The translations under genes were made by a program, and so were the position numbers. Shown here piece by piece: positions 1 through 7,585 of a DNA stretch of 64,000 bases (position 1 is its first letter; the number at the start of each line of letters is the position of its first letter). Under the pieces are notes generated by a model. That model was not told the DNA's origin, ran no database searches, and saw only the letters and a program-made list of their open reading frames with translations. Location: NCBI GenBank assembly GCA_040902225.1, contig JBBDXT010000004.1:384376-448375 (forward strand), written 5' to 3'. This stretch comes from Chloroflexota bacterium (GTDB taxonomy: Bacteria > Chloroflexota > Limnocylindria > QHBO01).

Positions 1-345
1 CTTGTCGACGCCGATGGCGATGGTCGCCTTGCCATCGGTGTACTCGACCGGTGCGAACAGCTCGATGTTCACACCCGCATCGGCGAGCTTCTTGGCCGTC
101 TTGGCAGCGGTGCCTGGCTTGTCCTCAAGCCAAACGGTCAGTACCGGGACCTCGTGGTAGGTGAGGCCGGCCGTGCTGAGAGCGTTCCGCACGCCTGACT
201 CGTCATGTGCCAGGAAGGCTGCGCCACCGCGGGTGCCAATGCCCAGGGCAATGGCCGCAACGTTGATGTCGCGGGTGGCGATGGCCTGTGCCTGCCGGGC
301 GAACTCGCCCGGTCGGTTGGCGGTTTCAAGGATGAATGCCTGCAT
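1..345 (-). CDS. ACT-domain protein (C-terminal part off the left edge)
   Basis: Open to the window edge; 115 codons are visible. The N-terminus (MQAFILETANRPGEFAR) followed by a second block (VLTVWLEDKPGTAAKTAK) gives two successive 'PGxxA' ligand-binding loops, the hallmark of tandem ACT domains. These usually bind amino acids and control metabolic enzymes. The ATG at 345 is preceded by a GGAGG ribosome binding site at 356-360. The 262 bases between it and the next gene hold no convincing gene, only a near-perfect palindrome (CACC/GTCCGGAC/GGTG) around 479-496. Target and ligand cannot be told from this fragment. Confidence 0.75.
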   Translation of the reverse strand, partial: MQAFILETANRPGEFARQAQAIATRDINVAAIALGIGTRGGAAFLAHDESGVRNALSTAGLTYHEVPVLTVWLEDKPGTAAKTAKKLADAGVNIELFAPVEYTDGKATIAIGVDK

Positions 346-568
346 GGGAAACGTACCTCCTGCAGCACCCCGACAACATTGCCCTGCCTGGACACCGGGG
401 AAGCCGCGACGAACGGGCCCGCTGGGCTCTCACGGAGCCGGACTTGTCGGCGGGTGGCCCCTTTTGGACCACGCCTCAACACCCGTCCGGACGGTGAATT
501 TTCCTCCCATCGCCGCCGTCTGTCCAACCACGCTCAGCCCGTGCGGGGAGTCTTGCGCATTCCGCTCC

Positions 569-588
569 TGATAGCATATCTGCTATCA
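569..588. promoter_or_regulatory. operator palindrome for the XRE regulator
   Basis: Perfect 8-bp inverted repeat TGATAGCA-N4-TGCTATCA. It lies just upstream of the -10 (596-601) of the following XRE gene, over the expected -35 region. This is the usual position for an autorepressing antitoxin or regulator, so binding by the neighbouring XRE protein is a fair inference. Confidence 0.6.
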
Positions 589-595
589 ACGGTGG

Positions 596-601
596 TACAC
601 T
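596..601 (+). promoter_or_regulatory. -10 element of a leaderless promoter
   Basis: TACACT, six bases before the ATG at 608, leaves essentially no 5' leader. No ribosome binding site is present, which fits a leaderless transcript. Confidence 0.5.
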
Positions 602-607
602 CGACGC

Positions 608-922
608 ATGAAAGCAGGACGCATGCTCCGATACGCTCGGCGCCTCGCCGGCCTGACCCAGCGCGAACTGGCCGTACGCGCGGGCGTTCCCCAGGCCACG
701 GTCGGGCGCATCGAATCGGGCCAGATCACGCCCCGTCTCGACACCCTCGAAAAGCTGCTCCGTGCCGTTGGCCAGAGTCTCACGCTGGAAGCGGCGCGAG
801 GGATGCAAGAGGATCGGGGCATGATCCGGGACCGCCTGCGCATGTCTCCCGGCGAGCGGGCCCGACTGGCCGTGCGTGAGGCGCGTGCGTTTTCACGCCT
901 TGGCCGACCGGTGAGCGGTTGA
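608..922 (+). CDS. XRE-family helix-turn-helix regulator (antitoxin-like)
   Basis: 104 residues. Residues about 5-57 form a Cro/C1-type HTH: RRLAGLTQRELAVRAGVPQA then TVGRIESGQITPRLDTLEKL. The remaining tail is charged. The gene overlaps the following nucleotidyltransferase by one base (TGATG), so the two are translationally coupled, as in toxin-antitoxin pairs. The palindrome at 569-588 is its likely operator. It could instead be a plain regulator of the enzyme gene. Confidence 0.8.
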   Translation: MKAGRMLRYARRLAGLTQRELAVRAGVPQATVGRIESGQITPRLDTLEKLLRAVGQSLTLEAARGMQEDRGMIRDRLRMSPGERARLAVREARAFSRLGRPVSG

Positions 923-1470
923 TGGTCGAGCGCGACTTCGATCCGATCAGGGCCCTGACTACCCTGAATCAGCACGGAGTCCGATACATCCTGATCGGCG
1001 GCTTCGCCGGCAAGCTCCGTGGATCAACGATCCTCACCGTGGACGTCGACCTTTGTTACGCGCGTGATCGTGCGAATCTCGAAGCCCTGTCAGCAGCCCT
1101 GATCGAGCTGCATGCCACGTTGCGCGGGGCCCCGGAGGATCTTCCGTTCCGCCTCGACGCTCGGACCCTGGAGGCCGGGGACGCCTTTACCTTTGTCACC
1201 GATGCGGGTGACCTGGACATCCTGGGTACGCCGGCCGGTGTCGCCGGATTTGATGAGCTTGCATTGAACGCAACCGAACTCGACCTTGACGGTGTGAAGG
1301 TACGTGTTGCAGCCATCGACGACCTGATCCGAATGAAGCAGGCCGCTGCGCGCCCACGGGATCTGGCGCACCTCGAGGTGCTGGTTGCCCTGCGCGACGA
1401 GATCGATCGGAGCGACGAAATGAAAACGGAACGTCCGACGCCTCCGAAGAGGTCGCCGGACTGTCATTGA
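922..1470 (+). CDS. Nucleotidyltransferase-fold protein (AbiEii/MNT-like toxin candidate)
   Basis: 182 residues from the ATG coupled to the upstream stop. Residues about 22-45 (YILIGGFAGKLRGS, then TVDVDL) match the nucleotidyltransferase signature GG...(S/T)xDxD, which binds metal and NTP. A second acidic residue, in GDLDIL, could complete the site. Paired with an XRE gene, this arrangement resembles type IV AbiE-like or JHP933-like toxin-antitoxin loci, in which the enzyme NMPylates or otherwise modifies a target. Family-level function is reasonable; the toxin role is inferred from context only. Confidence 0.65.
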   Translation: MVERDFDPIRALTTLNQHGVRYILIGGFAGKLRGSTILTVDVDLCYARDRANLEALSAALIELHATLRGAPEDLPFRLDARTLEAGDAFTFVTDAGDLDILGTPAGVAGFDELALNATELDLDGVKVRVAAIDDLIRMKQAAARPRDLAHLEVLVALRDEIDRSDEMKTERPTPPKRSPDCH

Positions 1471-1494
1471 GCCGGGAGGCCTGCCCGGCGCTGG

Positions 1495-1926
1495 CTAGAC
1501 GCGCCTCCAGGTGACCACGCCGTCGAACAGCGTGTCGTCAGCCGCGCCTGCCCCATGTGGATCAAAGGTCCACACCATGCTCTGTCCCTTCATGAAGGTG
1601 AGGGACAGGTGTCCGCACCTCGCCGACTTGAATACGCCGGTCATGGTGTTGCCGCTGACGGTCCCCCTCAGCGTGCTCGAGAACCAGAAATCGGTTGACC
1701 CTGCATCCCAGCAGACCTGGCCGAATTCATCCTGGTAGTCGATACGGGCGCTGCTGCCACCCTTGACGACCAGGTGCTGCATGCTGCCGTCGCCCGCAGG
1801 TGGCAGCGTGTCCTGGCCGAGCCAGGTGCCGGTGAATGGCGAGGACGGGGGCGCTGCCTGGACGGCCGAAGCGGTCGCGAGCAGCGTCAGCAGCGCAAGC
1901 GTGATGACGAATGAATTGCGTTTCAT
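1495..1926 (-). CDS. Small secreted protein of unknown function
   Basis: 143 residues with a classical signal peptide: MKRNSF, a hydrophobic core, then a cleavage-like AVQA-APP. The mature part is about 118 residues, Gly/Ser/Thr-rich, probably beta-stranded (FTGTWLGQDTLPP, then repeated aromatic strands) with two cysteines that could pair. A GGAG motif precedes the ATG. I do not recognise the family; a lipocalin-like or 'TGTW' beta-barrel fold is possible. Confidence 0.6.
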   Translation of the reverse strand: MKRNSFVITLALLTLLATASAVQAAPPSSPFTGTWLGQDTLPPAGDGSMQHLVVKGGSSARIDYQDEFGQVCWDAGSTDFWFSSTLRGTVSGNTMTGVFKSARCGHLSLTFMKGQSMVWTFDPHGAGAADDTLFDGVVTWRRV

Positions 1927-2050
1927 TGCGATCGCTCCGAATGAGGCCCAATAGGGAGCCGGAGCATGGGCCGGTCTGGGGAGCGGCGACAGCAGGACAG
2001 GCTTCCCCCTCCCGCCGTTACTTTCGGCTTGAGGTCGCCTTGAGATTGGC

Positions 2051-2500
2051 TTGTCGTTCAGGACCGATGCTGGCTCCGTGATCGATCCATACGACCCAAT
2101 TCACCCTGACGGAGCGGACGATCCGGAAGACCTGCCAGGCGGCGCACCGATGGTCAGCATCTCGTGGCTGGACGACGACGACTCGTTCGAATCGGAGTGG
2201 GTCTCTGACTTCAGGCCGCATCTTGAAGACCCGGCTTGATCGTTCGGCCAGCCGCGCGGCGATGGGCGCTACGCGCTCCATGCCCACCAGGACCGGGCGG
2301 TGCCGCACGAGTTCCAGGTCCGCGGCCATGCCCACGAGGTTCACGACCGCGCACTCCGCACGGCCGCGGCCGCCGCCTGGCCGTTCGAGGCCGACGATGG
2401 GTATCGCCTGTTCGAGTTCGGCGTCGAGCACGCGGTCTTCGGGGAGCGGGGCAGCGCCGACGACTGGCCGCCGGTCTACACGTCGTGGAAGGCTGACTGA
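2051..2500 (+). pseudogene. Acidic protein gene interrupted by an in-frame TGA
   Basis: One reading frame carries protein-like sequence from about 2051 to 2500 but is split by a TGA at 2237-2239. The part before it is rich in Asp/Pro (SWLDDDDSFESEW). The part after it continues without an obvious start (GDGRYALHAHQDRAV ... YRLFEFGVEHAVF). A CGA-to-TGA change would explain the break. The only upstream start is a TTG without a ribosome binding site. No family is recognised. It could also be two small genes or non-coding sequence. Confidence 0.35.
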
Positions 2501-2504
2501 GCTC

Positions 2505-2696
2505 CTAGCGCCGGTGGCCGAGGTGCCACCAATCGCACGTGCGGCAGTGGTAGGGGTGCAGCGAGCCATCGTTGCGGCGGTTGCGCCGGGCGTAGGAGCG
2601 GGCCTCGCTTCGACTGACGAAGACCGCCTTCGAGGTGCAGCCGCGCTCGACTTGCGGGAGGTCGCGATTGATGAACTGCCGGTAGATGACGCTCAT
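2505..2696 (-). CDS. Small zinc-ribbon-like protein
   Basis: 63 residues, very basic in the middle (SRSEARSYARRNRR) and ending in HCRTCDWWHLGHRR. The C-x2-C with two nearby histidines suggests a small metal-binding knuckle. Short proteins ending in CxxCxxWHLGH are common in high-GC bacteria and have no assigned role. A GAGGA motif lies about 8 bases before the ATG. It sits just downstream of the lipid kinase gene on the same strand. Confidence 0.55.
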   Translation of the reverse strand: MSVIYRQFINRDLPQVERGCTSKAVFVSRSEARSYARRNRRNDGSLHPYHCRTCDWWHLGHRR

Positions 2697-2737
2697 GCCG
2701 GCATCCTCGGCGCTGGCCGCGACAGCTATCGGTCGCG

Positions 2738-3667
2738 CTAGCGGAAGACCCTGAGGCTCCCCGGCTGGATCTGGAAGGTGACCGGTGTGGCGCCGATGGA
2801 TCCGCCGTCCGCGTGAGCGGGCAGGACGCGCTGCGCACCACGGACGGTGATCCGCTTCCCGCGGAGCAGCTCGATGCGCGGCTCGTGGCGTTCGCGGCCG
2901 CGTGCCACGGCGAGGAAGTGGCGCACGACGTCCAGCTCGCTCATGCGACTGAAGACCGCGATGTCGAAGAGGCCATCGGCGGGATCGGCATCGGGCACTA
3001 AGGCGAAACCCATTCCATGGTATGGACCGATGCAGACCGTGACCGCCGGGGCCCGCCTCTGCAGCACCTCGCCGTCGAGCTCGATCAGCATCCTCGTCCG
3101 GCGCCGGCGGAGCGCGCGCCACATGGCGCGGGCGGCGAATCGCCAGCCTGCGCGACCGCCCAGCTCAATCGCCCCGAAGCCGGCGGCATCCAGGCCCACG
3201 CCGGCCGCCTCGAAGAACAAGCGGGCATCTCCGGGAGGATCTTCCTCGGCGCCGGTGCGCCAGGCCAAACCGGCATCCACTTTGGACACCTGGCCCCGAC
3301 CGATCACGTCGAGCGCCGCCTCGAGCTCCATCGGGATGCCGAGGGCGCGTGCGATGTTGTTCCACGAGCCCATCGCCAGGATCCCCAGCGCCCGATCGGT
3401 GCCAGTCAGGGTCTCCGCCACCGGGCCGACGGTGCCGTCGCCTCCCGCGACCACGACGTCCTCGCCCGGTTGCGTGTCGCGAGCGACCTCGGCGGGATCG
3501 TCGTTTTCGCTCAGCACGTGGCGTCGGACGCGCAGCCCGCGCGAGCGGAGCCCCTCGGCGACCGCCTCCGGCTCGAGCTTTGCTGGATCGTTGGAGAGCG
3601 GCACGGTGGAGCCGGGCTTGCCGCCGGAGACCGGGTTGACGATGAGGAGCAGGGCGCGGTCCGTCAC
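2738..3667 (-). CDS. Diacylglycerol kinase-family lipid kinase
   Basis: 309 residues, the usual length for YegS/DgkB-type soluble lipid kinases. It opens with LLIVNPVSGG (phosphate-binding start of the catalytic domain), has the invariant VVAGGDGTV near residues 72-80, and a G(S/T)xNN element (AMGSWNNIARALG) at about 98-110. These enzymes phosphorylate diacylglycerol or related lipids. GTG start; TAGCAT six bases upstream indicates leaderless transcription. The three-box palindromic element lies immediately upstream. Confidence 0.88.
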   Translation of the reverse strand: MTDRALLLIVNPVSGGKPGSTVPLSNDPAKLEPEAVAEGLRSRGLRVRRHVLSENDDPAEVARDTQPGEDVVVAGGDGTVGPVAETLTGTDRALGILAMGSWNNIARALGIPMELEAALDVIGRGQVSKVDAGLAWRTGAEEDPPGDARLFFEAAGVGLDAAGFGAIELGGRAGWRFAARAMWRALRRRRTRMLIELDGEVLQRRAPAVTVCIGPYHGMGFALVPDADPADGLFDIAVFSRMSELDVVRHFLAVARGRERHEPRIELLRGKRITVRGAQRVLPAHADGGSIGATPVTFQIQPGSLRVFR

Positions 3668-3673
3668 GAGCCC

Positions 3674-3679
3674 ATGCTA
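3674..3679 (-). promoter_or_regulatory. -10 element of a leaderless promoter (lipid kinase)
   Basis: TAGCAT on the minus strand, six bases before the GTG start at 3667. No ribosome binding site intervenes. Confidence 0.45.
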
Positions 3680-3700
3680 GGAGCAGGGCCTAACAGGACC

Positions 3701-3863
3701 ATTCCCGCTGAGCGGGACTATCCGACAATGAGACCCGCCGCGTCGCACCTGCCGGCCTCCGAATTGCCGGCGATTCCCGCTGGGTGGGAATGGGCGCGAA
3801 ACAGGCCCGTCCGCCAGCCCCTGATCGGCTCGAAGTTCGCGGTTAGTCCCACCGGGCGGGAAC
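3701..3863 (-). repeat. Three-box palindromic element (array a)
   Basis: Three 19-bp palindromic boxes, consensus RTTCCCGCYNRGYGGGAMT, at 3701-3719, 3773-3791 and 3845-3863 (the last reads as the consensus on the minus strand). Centres are at 3710, 3782 and 3854, exactly 72 bp apart twice. The 53-bp spacers are unrelated to each other. Read on the minus strand, the first box is followed by AACCGC and, about 35 bp on, by TCAGGGGC, as in the other elements of this family. It fills the gap between the lipase stop and the lipid kinase start. Confidence 0.7.
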
Positions 3864-3933
3864 GCGGACGTCCGTCAGCAGGTAGGTGGTCATCACACCC
3901 CCCCTTCACTTCCACGCCGGTGCGCTCCTCGAA

Positions 3934-5169
3934 TCATGGGGCGCAGGTGGTGACAGGCTCGACATCGGCGAACCGGTCCGAGATCCACGTCGTGATGTTC
4001 GGCCACGCGGTTGGCCCCTCGACGCTGCTGAAGTGATCGCCCTCCACCGATTGCAGCTCCACGGTGTCGCCGATCGCGCACATCGTCGTTACCCCGGCCA
4101 CCTGGGCATCGAACTGGACGGCCTCATCGGCCCTGGGTGCGACGACGCGTATGGGGACACCGGTCAGAGCCAACCCCGGTGAATTCCGTGTGAGCAGGTT
4201 GTTCCATTCGGGAATCTCGGCCGGGTCACGCAGGTACGGGGTGGTGACGACCGGCGGCGGGAAGCAAGCGTCACGCCCGGCCAGGGCCGATTGGCGCCCG
4301 GAATCGGTCAGGAAGTTGAGCGGGGCGTCGTAGATGGCGTTCCAGACCCCGAACAGCAGCAAAGGGGCGGCCACCGTGTCGAGTGCTCCCACAGCGGCCT
4401 CATGGAAGGCCCAGGTGTCCCATGCCACGAGATCCGTGGGCGGGGAGGCGGCCAATGCACCCAGGAGCGTCAGTCCGGATGCGTAGCTCGGCGCCAGCTC
4501 GGCAGCCCAAAGGGCGGCATGTCCTCCCTGAGAATGACCGATGACGACCGCCTCCGCGCCCGCGTTGGCAGCCCGCAGGGCCTGGACCGCCCGGATCGAA
4601 TCGAGGACTGAGCGTCCTTCCGAGATGCCGATGAGGTACGGGTGAATCCCACCGGTGCCGAGACCCTCGTAGTCGGTGGCCGTCACCACGTAGCCCTGGG
4701 TGACGAGATCGTGGACCTCGGCCGGGATCTCGCTGAGCCCACGTTTCGACGGGGCGCACTCATCGGCGATGCCGGTCGTCCCGTGGGCCCAGGCCACGAT
4801 GGGGTAGCCGCTCTCGCCGGGCGCTGCTTCCGGAGCAAGGACGATCCCGGTGACTGCGACCGGCTCCCCCTGCAGTCCGGTCGAGCCGTAGACCACGAAC
4901 CAGGCTCGGGTCGCAGGCGGCGACGCGAGCTCGACGACGCCAAGGACCTCGCCCGGTTTGCTCGCCGCGATGGCGTCGAAGCTCGGGTGGTAGAGGGCGT
5001 CCTCCGGGACGTCGGGCAGGCCCGCTGCGACGGAGGCGGAGGGTGAAGGCTGTGAGGCCGATGCGGCTGCCGATGGCGACGGAGCGGTGCTCGGGCTTGG
5101 CGGGTTTGAACAGGCAGCCAAGGACGCGACCGCGATCAGGGCCTGAGCGGACCGCGAGCGGATCGACAT
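3934..5169 (-). CDS. Secreted lipase-type alpha/beta-hydrolase lipoprotein
   Basis: 411 residues. The signal peptide ends in the lipobox LAAC (residues 17-20), followed by a Ser/Pro/Ala-rich linker to about residue 45, so the enzyme is probably lipid-anchored outside the membrane. The catalytic domain has a HGTTG oxyanion-type loop and the nucleophile elbow GHSQGG near residue 215. A late Asp and the His of GDHFSS fit the triad. Length and order match secretory triacylglycerol lipases (LIP family). Leaderless -10 TAGAGT lies six bases upstream. Substrate is not certain. Confidence 0.8.
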   Translation of the reverse strand: MSIRSRSAQALIAVASLAACSNPPSPSTAPSPSAAASASQPSPSASVAAGLPDVPEDALYHPSFDAIAASKPGEVLGVVELASPPATRAWFVVYGSTGLQGEPVAVTGIVLAPEAAPGESGYPIVAWAHGTTGIADECAPSKRGLSEIPAEVHDLVTQGYVVTATDYEGLGTGGIHPYLIGISEGRSVLDSIRAVQALRAANAGAEAVVIGHSQGGHAALWAAELAPSYASGLTLLGALAASPPTDLVAWDTWAFHEAAVGALDTVAAPLLLFGVWNAIYDAPLNFLTDSGRQSALAGRDACFPPPVVTTPYLRDPAEIPEWNNLLTRNSPGLALTGVPIRVVAPRADEAVQFDAQVAGVTTMCAIGDTVELQSVEGDHFSSVEGPTAWPNITTWISDRFADVEPVTTCAP

Positions 5170-5175
5170 GGGGAC

Positions 5176-5181
5176 ACTCTA
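5176..5181 (-). promoter_or_regulatory. -10 element of a leaderless promoter (lipase)
   Basis: TAGAGT on the minus strand, six bases before the ATG at 5169. Confidence 0.45.
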
Positions 5182-5222
5182 CGGGGAACGACCGGAACAG
5201 GGCTTGCGGCGCGCGGCCGCTC

Positions 5223-5266
5223 TGCTGTCGTGGCCCGTCGTGCAGCCGTGCTGCATGGCTGCACGA
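5223..5266 (-). repeat. Dispersed hairpin repeat, copy 1
   Basis: On the minus strand, arms TCGTGCAGCC and GGCTGCACGA (perfect 10-bp inverted repeat, 5238-5247 with 5257-5266) are followed by a flank (ACGACAGCAGAGC) resembling that of the copies near 8.25 and 31.78 kb. It lies between the lipase start and the cyclase stop. Confidence 0.5.
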
Positions 5267-5327
5267 AGAGGGGTGACGCGAAACGGGTCTTTGCGAGCCG
5301 GCGATCTCGATCGCAACCGCGCCCGTG

Positions 5328-6545
5328 CTAGTGGAGCAGATAGGTCGTCATCCTGCCCAGCCCCTTGATATCGATCGGCTCCCGCGTCTCGAACGCGTAG
5401 GCGGGAGACTCGCGCAGCAGTTCCCAGGTCGACGGTGCGAGCTGGATTCGCCCCGGTATCCCGGACGATTCCATGCGCGAGGCGAGGTTCACGGTGTCGC
5501 CCCACAGGTCGAACAGGATTCGCTTCTGGCCGATGACCCCGCCCACCACTGGCCCGCTGGCCAGACCGATGCGCAGGTCCAACGCCAGGTCGGTCCCGCG
5601 ACGCACATCATCCAGGACGCTCAGCATGCCGCGTGCAAGCGCCACGGCGGCTTCGGCGTGATCCGAGCGTGGCTCTGGGGCACCTGCCACGGCCATGTAC
5701 GAGTCGCCGATCGTCTTGATCTTCTCGACGCCGCAGGTCGCAGCCAGGGCGTCGAATCGGCTGAACAGATCGTCCAGGAAGCGGACGACCTCGGCGGGAT
5801 CGGTGTGCTGCGCCCAGGGCGTGAAGCCGGCCAGGTCCGCAAACAGGACCGTCGTGTTCGGGTAGGTATCCGCGATTGGCTCATCACCGTGCTTGAGCCG
5901 CGCGGCGATCGAGATCGGGATGGCATTGGTCAGCAGCTCCTCCGAGCGGGCCTCGGCCGCGCGGCGACGGAGATCCGTATAGCGCAGGAGAACGAAGGCG
6001 ATGCCAAGCGGAATCCCGAGGTTCGCAACGTAGAAGACCAGCCGCTGCGGGTACGGGTGTGGCTCGATCGTGCTGCTGAAGAGCGGGTCGATCAGGACGA
6101 CACCAACGACGACCACGAGGAAGAAGATGAACCATGCCGTTGCGCGCCGCGGGCCCAGGGCGAGGATCGCGAACACCGGCCCAAGGAAGGCGAACACGAT
6201 GCTGGCGCTGGCTCCCCCCAATCCGCCGAGCGCCACTTCGACGAACGCGGGGAGCAACGTGACGTGCAGGATCAGCACCATCGCGTAGCGTTCGAAGCGT
6301 CGCGTACGAGCCAGCACGGCAAGGTTGACCGCATTGAACGCCGGCACCGTCAGCGCCATGACCCAGGCCAATGCGAGCCCCTGGGAAAGCACGGGCAGCT
6401 GGAGCGCAGCGACGACCAGGATGTACCCTGCGACAACGCCCATTCGCTTGCGCAGGCGGAGGTCGTCGTCATCGGTCGCTTCATCCGCGATCGATATGAA
6501 CCGATGAACCAGTCTGCCCAGGCGAGCCCTCACACCACCCAGCAT
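5328..6545 (-). CDS. Membrane-anchored class III adenylate/guanylate cyclase
   Basis: 405 residues from the ATG at 6545. About six hydrophobic segments fill residues 35-195. A linker leads to a C-terminal class III cyclase domain: TVLFADLAGFT and IGDSYMAVAG carry the two metal-binding aspartates, and DLWGDTVNLASRME is the substrate/transition-state segment. It should make cAMP or cGMP at the membrane. It is the first of three class III cyclases in the window. The start is uncertain by a few codons (a GTG lies four codons inside). Confidence 0.85.
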   Translation of the reverse strand: MLGGVRARLGRLVHRFISIADEATDDDDLRLRKRMGVVAGYILVVAALQLPVLSQGLALAWVMALTVPAFNAVNLAVLARTRRFERYAMVLILHVTLLPAFVEVALGGLGGASASIVFAFLGPVFAILALGPRRATAWFIFFLVVVVGVVLIDPLFSSTIEPHPYPQRLVFYVANLGIPLGIAFVLLRYTDLRRRAAEARSEELLTNAIPISIAARLKHGDEPIADTYPNTTVLFADLAGFTPWAQHTDPAEVVRFLDDLFSRFDALAATCGVEKIKTIGDSYMAVAGAPEPRSDHAEAAVALARGMLSVLDDVRRGTDLALDLRIGLASGPVVGGVIGQKRILFDLWGDTVNLASRMESSGIPGRIQLAPSTWELLRESPAYAFETREPIDIKGLGRMTTYLLH

Positions 6546-6674
6546 GCTACCGGTCGCAACGCGGGTGCAAGGCATCGCGCCCCTGCTGTGACCCGCCGGC
6601 GGCCTCCAACTCCCCATCGTGGTCGAAGCGAGCAGCCCCGTCAGGCCCGCATGGGCCGATGAAGGAGAACCTCG

Positions 6675-7034
6675 ATGACCAGCGATACCCCCAAGACAAC
6701 CAAGGCCAAGGTGGCCAGGACGCGAAAGGCCGCGGCAACGCGGGCCGGCGGACTCGTGTCGTCCGCGCGGGACCTGGCCGGCCAGGTCGGCGCAGTGTCG
6801 GCCACCATCGCCGAGACCCTGCCCGATGCCGCAGAAGCGGTGCGGGGCAGCGCACTCGATGCATATCGGACCGTCGAGACGATGCCGAAGTCGCAGCAGA
6901 AGACGCTGATCAGGGCCTCGCTCGGAATCGGTGCCGCGCTCTTCGTCCTTGGCGCCCCGAGGCTTCTGACCCTGCTGGCGTTCCTTCCCGCCATCGCGGT
7001 GACCGGGATGAAGTTGGCGAAGCGCTCCGCCTGA
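6675..7034 (+). CDS. Small membrane-associated protein of unknown function
   Basis: 119 residues. A basic Lys/Ala/Thr-rich start (about 1-25) precedes an amphipathic middle and one hydrophobic hairpin-like segment (about 83-110: SLGIGAALFVLGAPRLLTLL and onward). AAGGAG lies 8 bases upstream of the ATG. The layout resembles small stress-induced envelope proteins. Its TGA is the first codon of a leader block that recurs at 9929. Confidence 0.6.
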   Translation: MTSDTPKTTKAKVARTRKAAATRAGGLVSSARDLAGQVGAVSATIAETLPDAAEAVRGSALDAYRTVETMPKSQQKTLIRASLGIGAALFVLGAPRLLTLLAFLPAIAVTGMKLAKRSA

Positions 7035-7130
7035 TACGCCGATGGAAGGTCCGGCGCCCGGACCATGACCCTGACGAGATTGTCGCCGCCCGAAAGTGAC
7101 GCAGGCCCACGAACCGTGATGACCCACCAG
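7031..7130 (+). promoter_or_regulatory. Conserved leader A, with an 8-codon open frame
   Basis: Aligns without gaps to 9929-10030: TGATACGC..ATGGAAGGTC, then TGACCC..ACGA, then AGTGACGCAGGCCC, at identical spacing (63 bases between first and last blocks). Both copies hold an ATG-initiated 8-residue frame (here MEGPAPGP, 7042-7068) and both precede a small, highly charged protein gene. It may be a promoter/leader controlling co-regulated genes, or a duplicated segment. Confidence 0.5.
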
Positions 7131-7153
7131 AGGGGCCACAGAAGGAGCATCAG

Positions 7154-7585
7154 ATGACTCAGTACGACGAGACCAAGACCACCCGCGTCGACGCGGATGA
7201 TGACTTGGACGAGTACGGCAACAAGAAGGCCGAGAACAACGAGGATGCCAACGAGGCCAAGGGCGCGGCCGCTGGCGCGGTTGCCGGTGGGCTCGCGGGC
7301 GCCGCGGTCGCAGGACCGCCCGGAGCCTTGGTCGGTGGCGCCATCGGGGCAGCCGGCGGCGCGGTCGCCGGTGAGGCGACCGAGGGCGACGACGAGGCCG
7401 GTGCAGGCGCCGGTGGCGCCGCGGGGGCGATCGGTGGAGCCGTCATCGGTGGCGCCATCGCCGGACCTCCCGGAGCCGTCGTCGGTGGGGCTGTTGGCGC
7501 AGGCGCGGGAGCCGGTGCTGGCGACAAGACCGAGGACGACCTCAAGGACGAGGACGATCTGCCCAAGGACACTCCTCGCTACTAG
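7154..7585 (+). CDS. Glycine-zipper protein with acidic ends
   Basis: 143 residues. Acidic N-terminus (about 1-35), then two tandem glycine-zipper blocks built on AGPPGA(L/V)VGGA(I/V)GA, separated by an acidic linker, and an acidic tail. Glycine zippers pack as membrane-inserting or oligomerising helices. The family resembles stress-induced glycine-zipper proteins. GAAGGAG precedes the ATG, and a strong hairpin follows the stop. Function unknown. Confidence 0.7.
   Translation: MTQYDETKTTRVDADDDLDEYGNKKAENNEDANEAKGAAAGAVAGGLAGAAVAGPPGALVGGAIGAAGGAVAGEATEGDDEAGAGAGGAAGAIGGAVIGGAIAGPPGAVVGGAVGAGAGAGAGDKTEDDLKDEDDLPKDTPRY

Noticed and set aside
346-568. Riboswitch upstream of the ACT-domain gene
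   Set aside because: I looked for glycine, SAM, lysine and T-box hallmarks in the minus-strand leader and found none; only a short palindrome is present.
2237-2239. Selenocysteine or recoded TGA
   Set aside because: No SECIS-like hairpin is evident just after it, TGA is a routine stop elsewhere in the window, and the surrounding protein is not a known selenoprotein.
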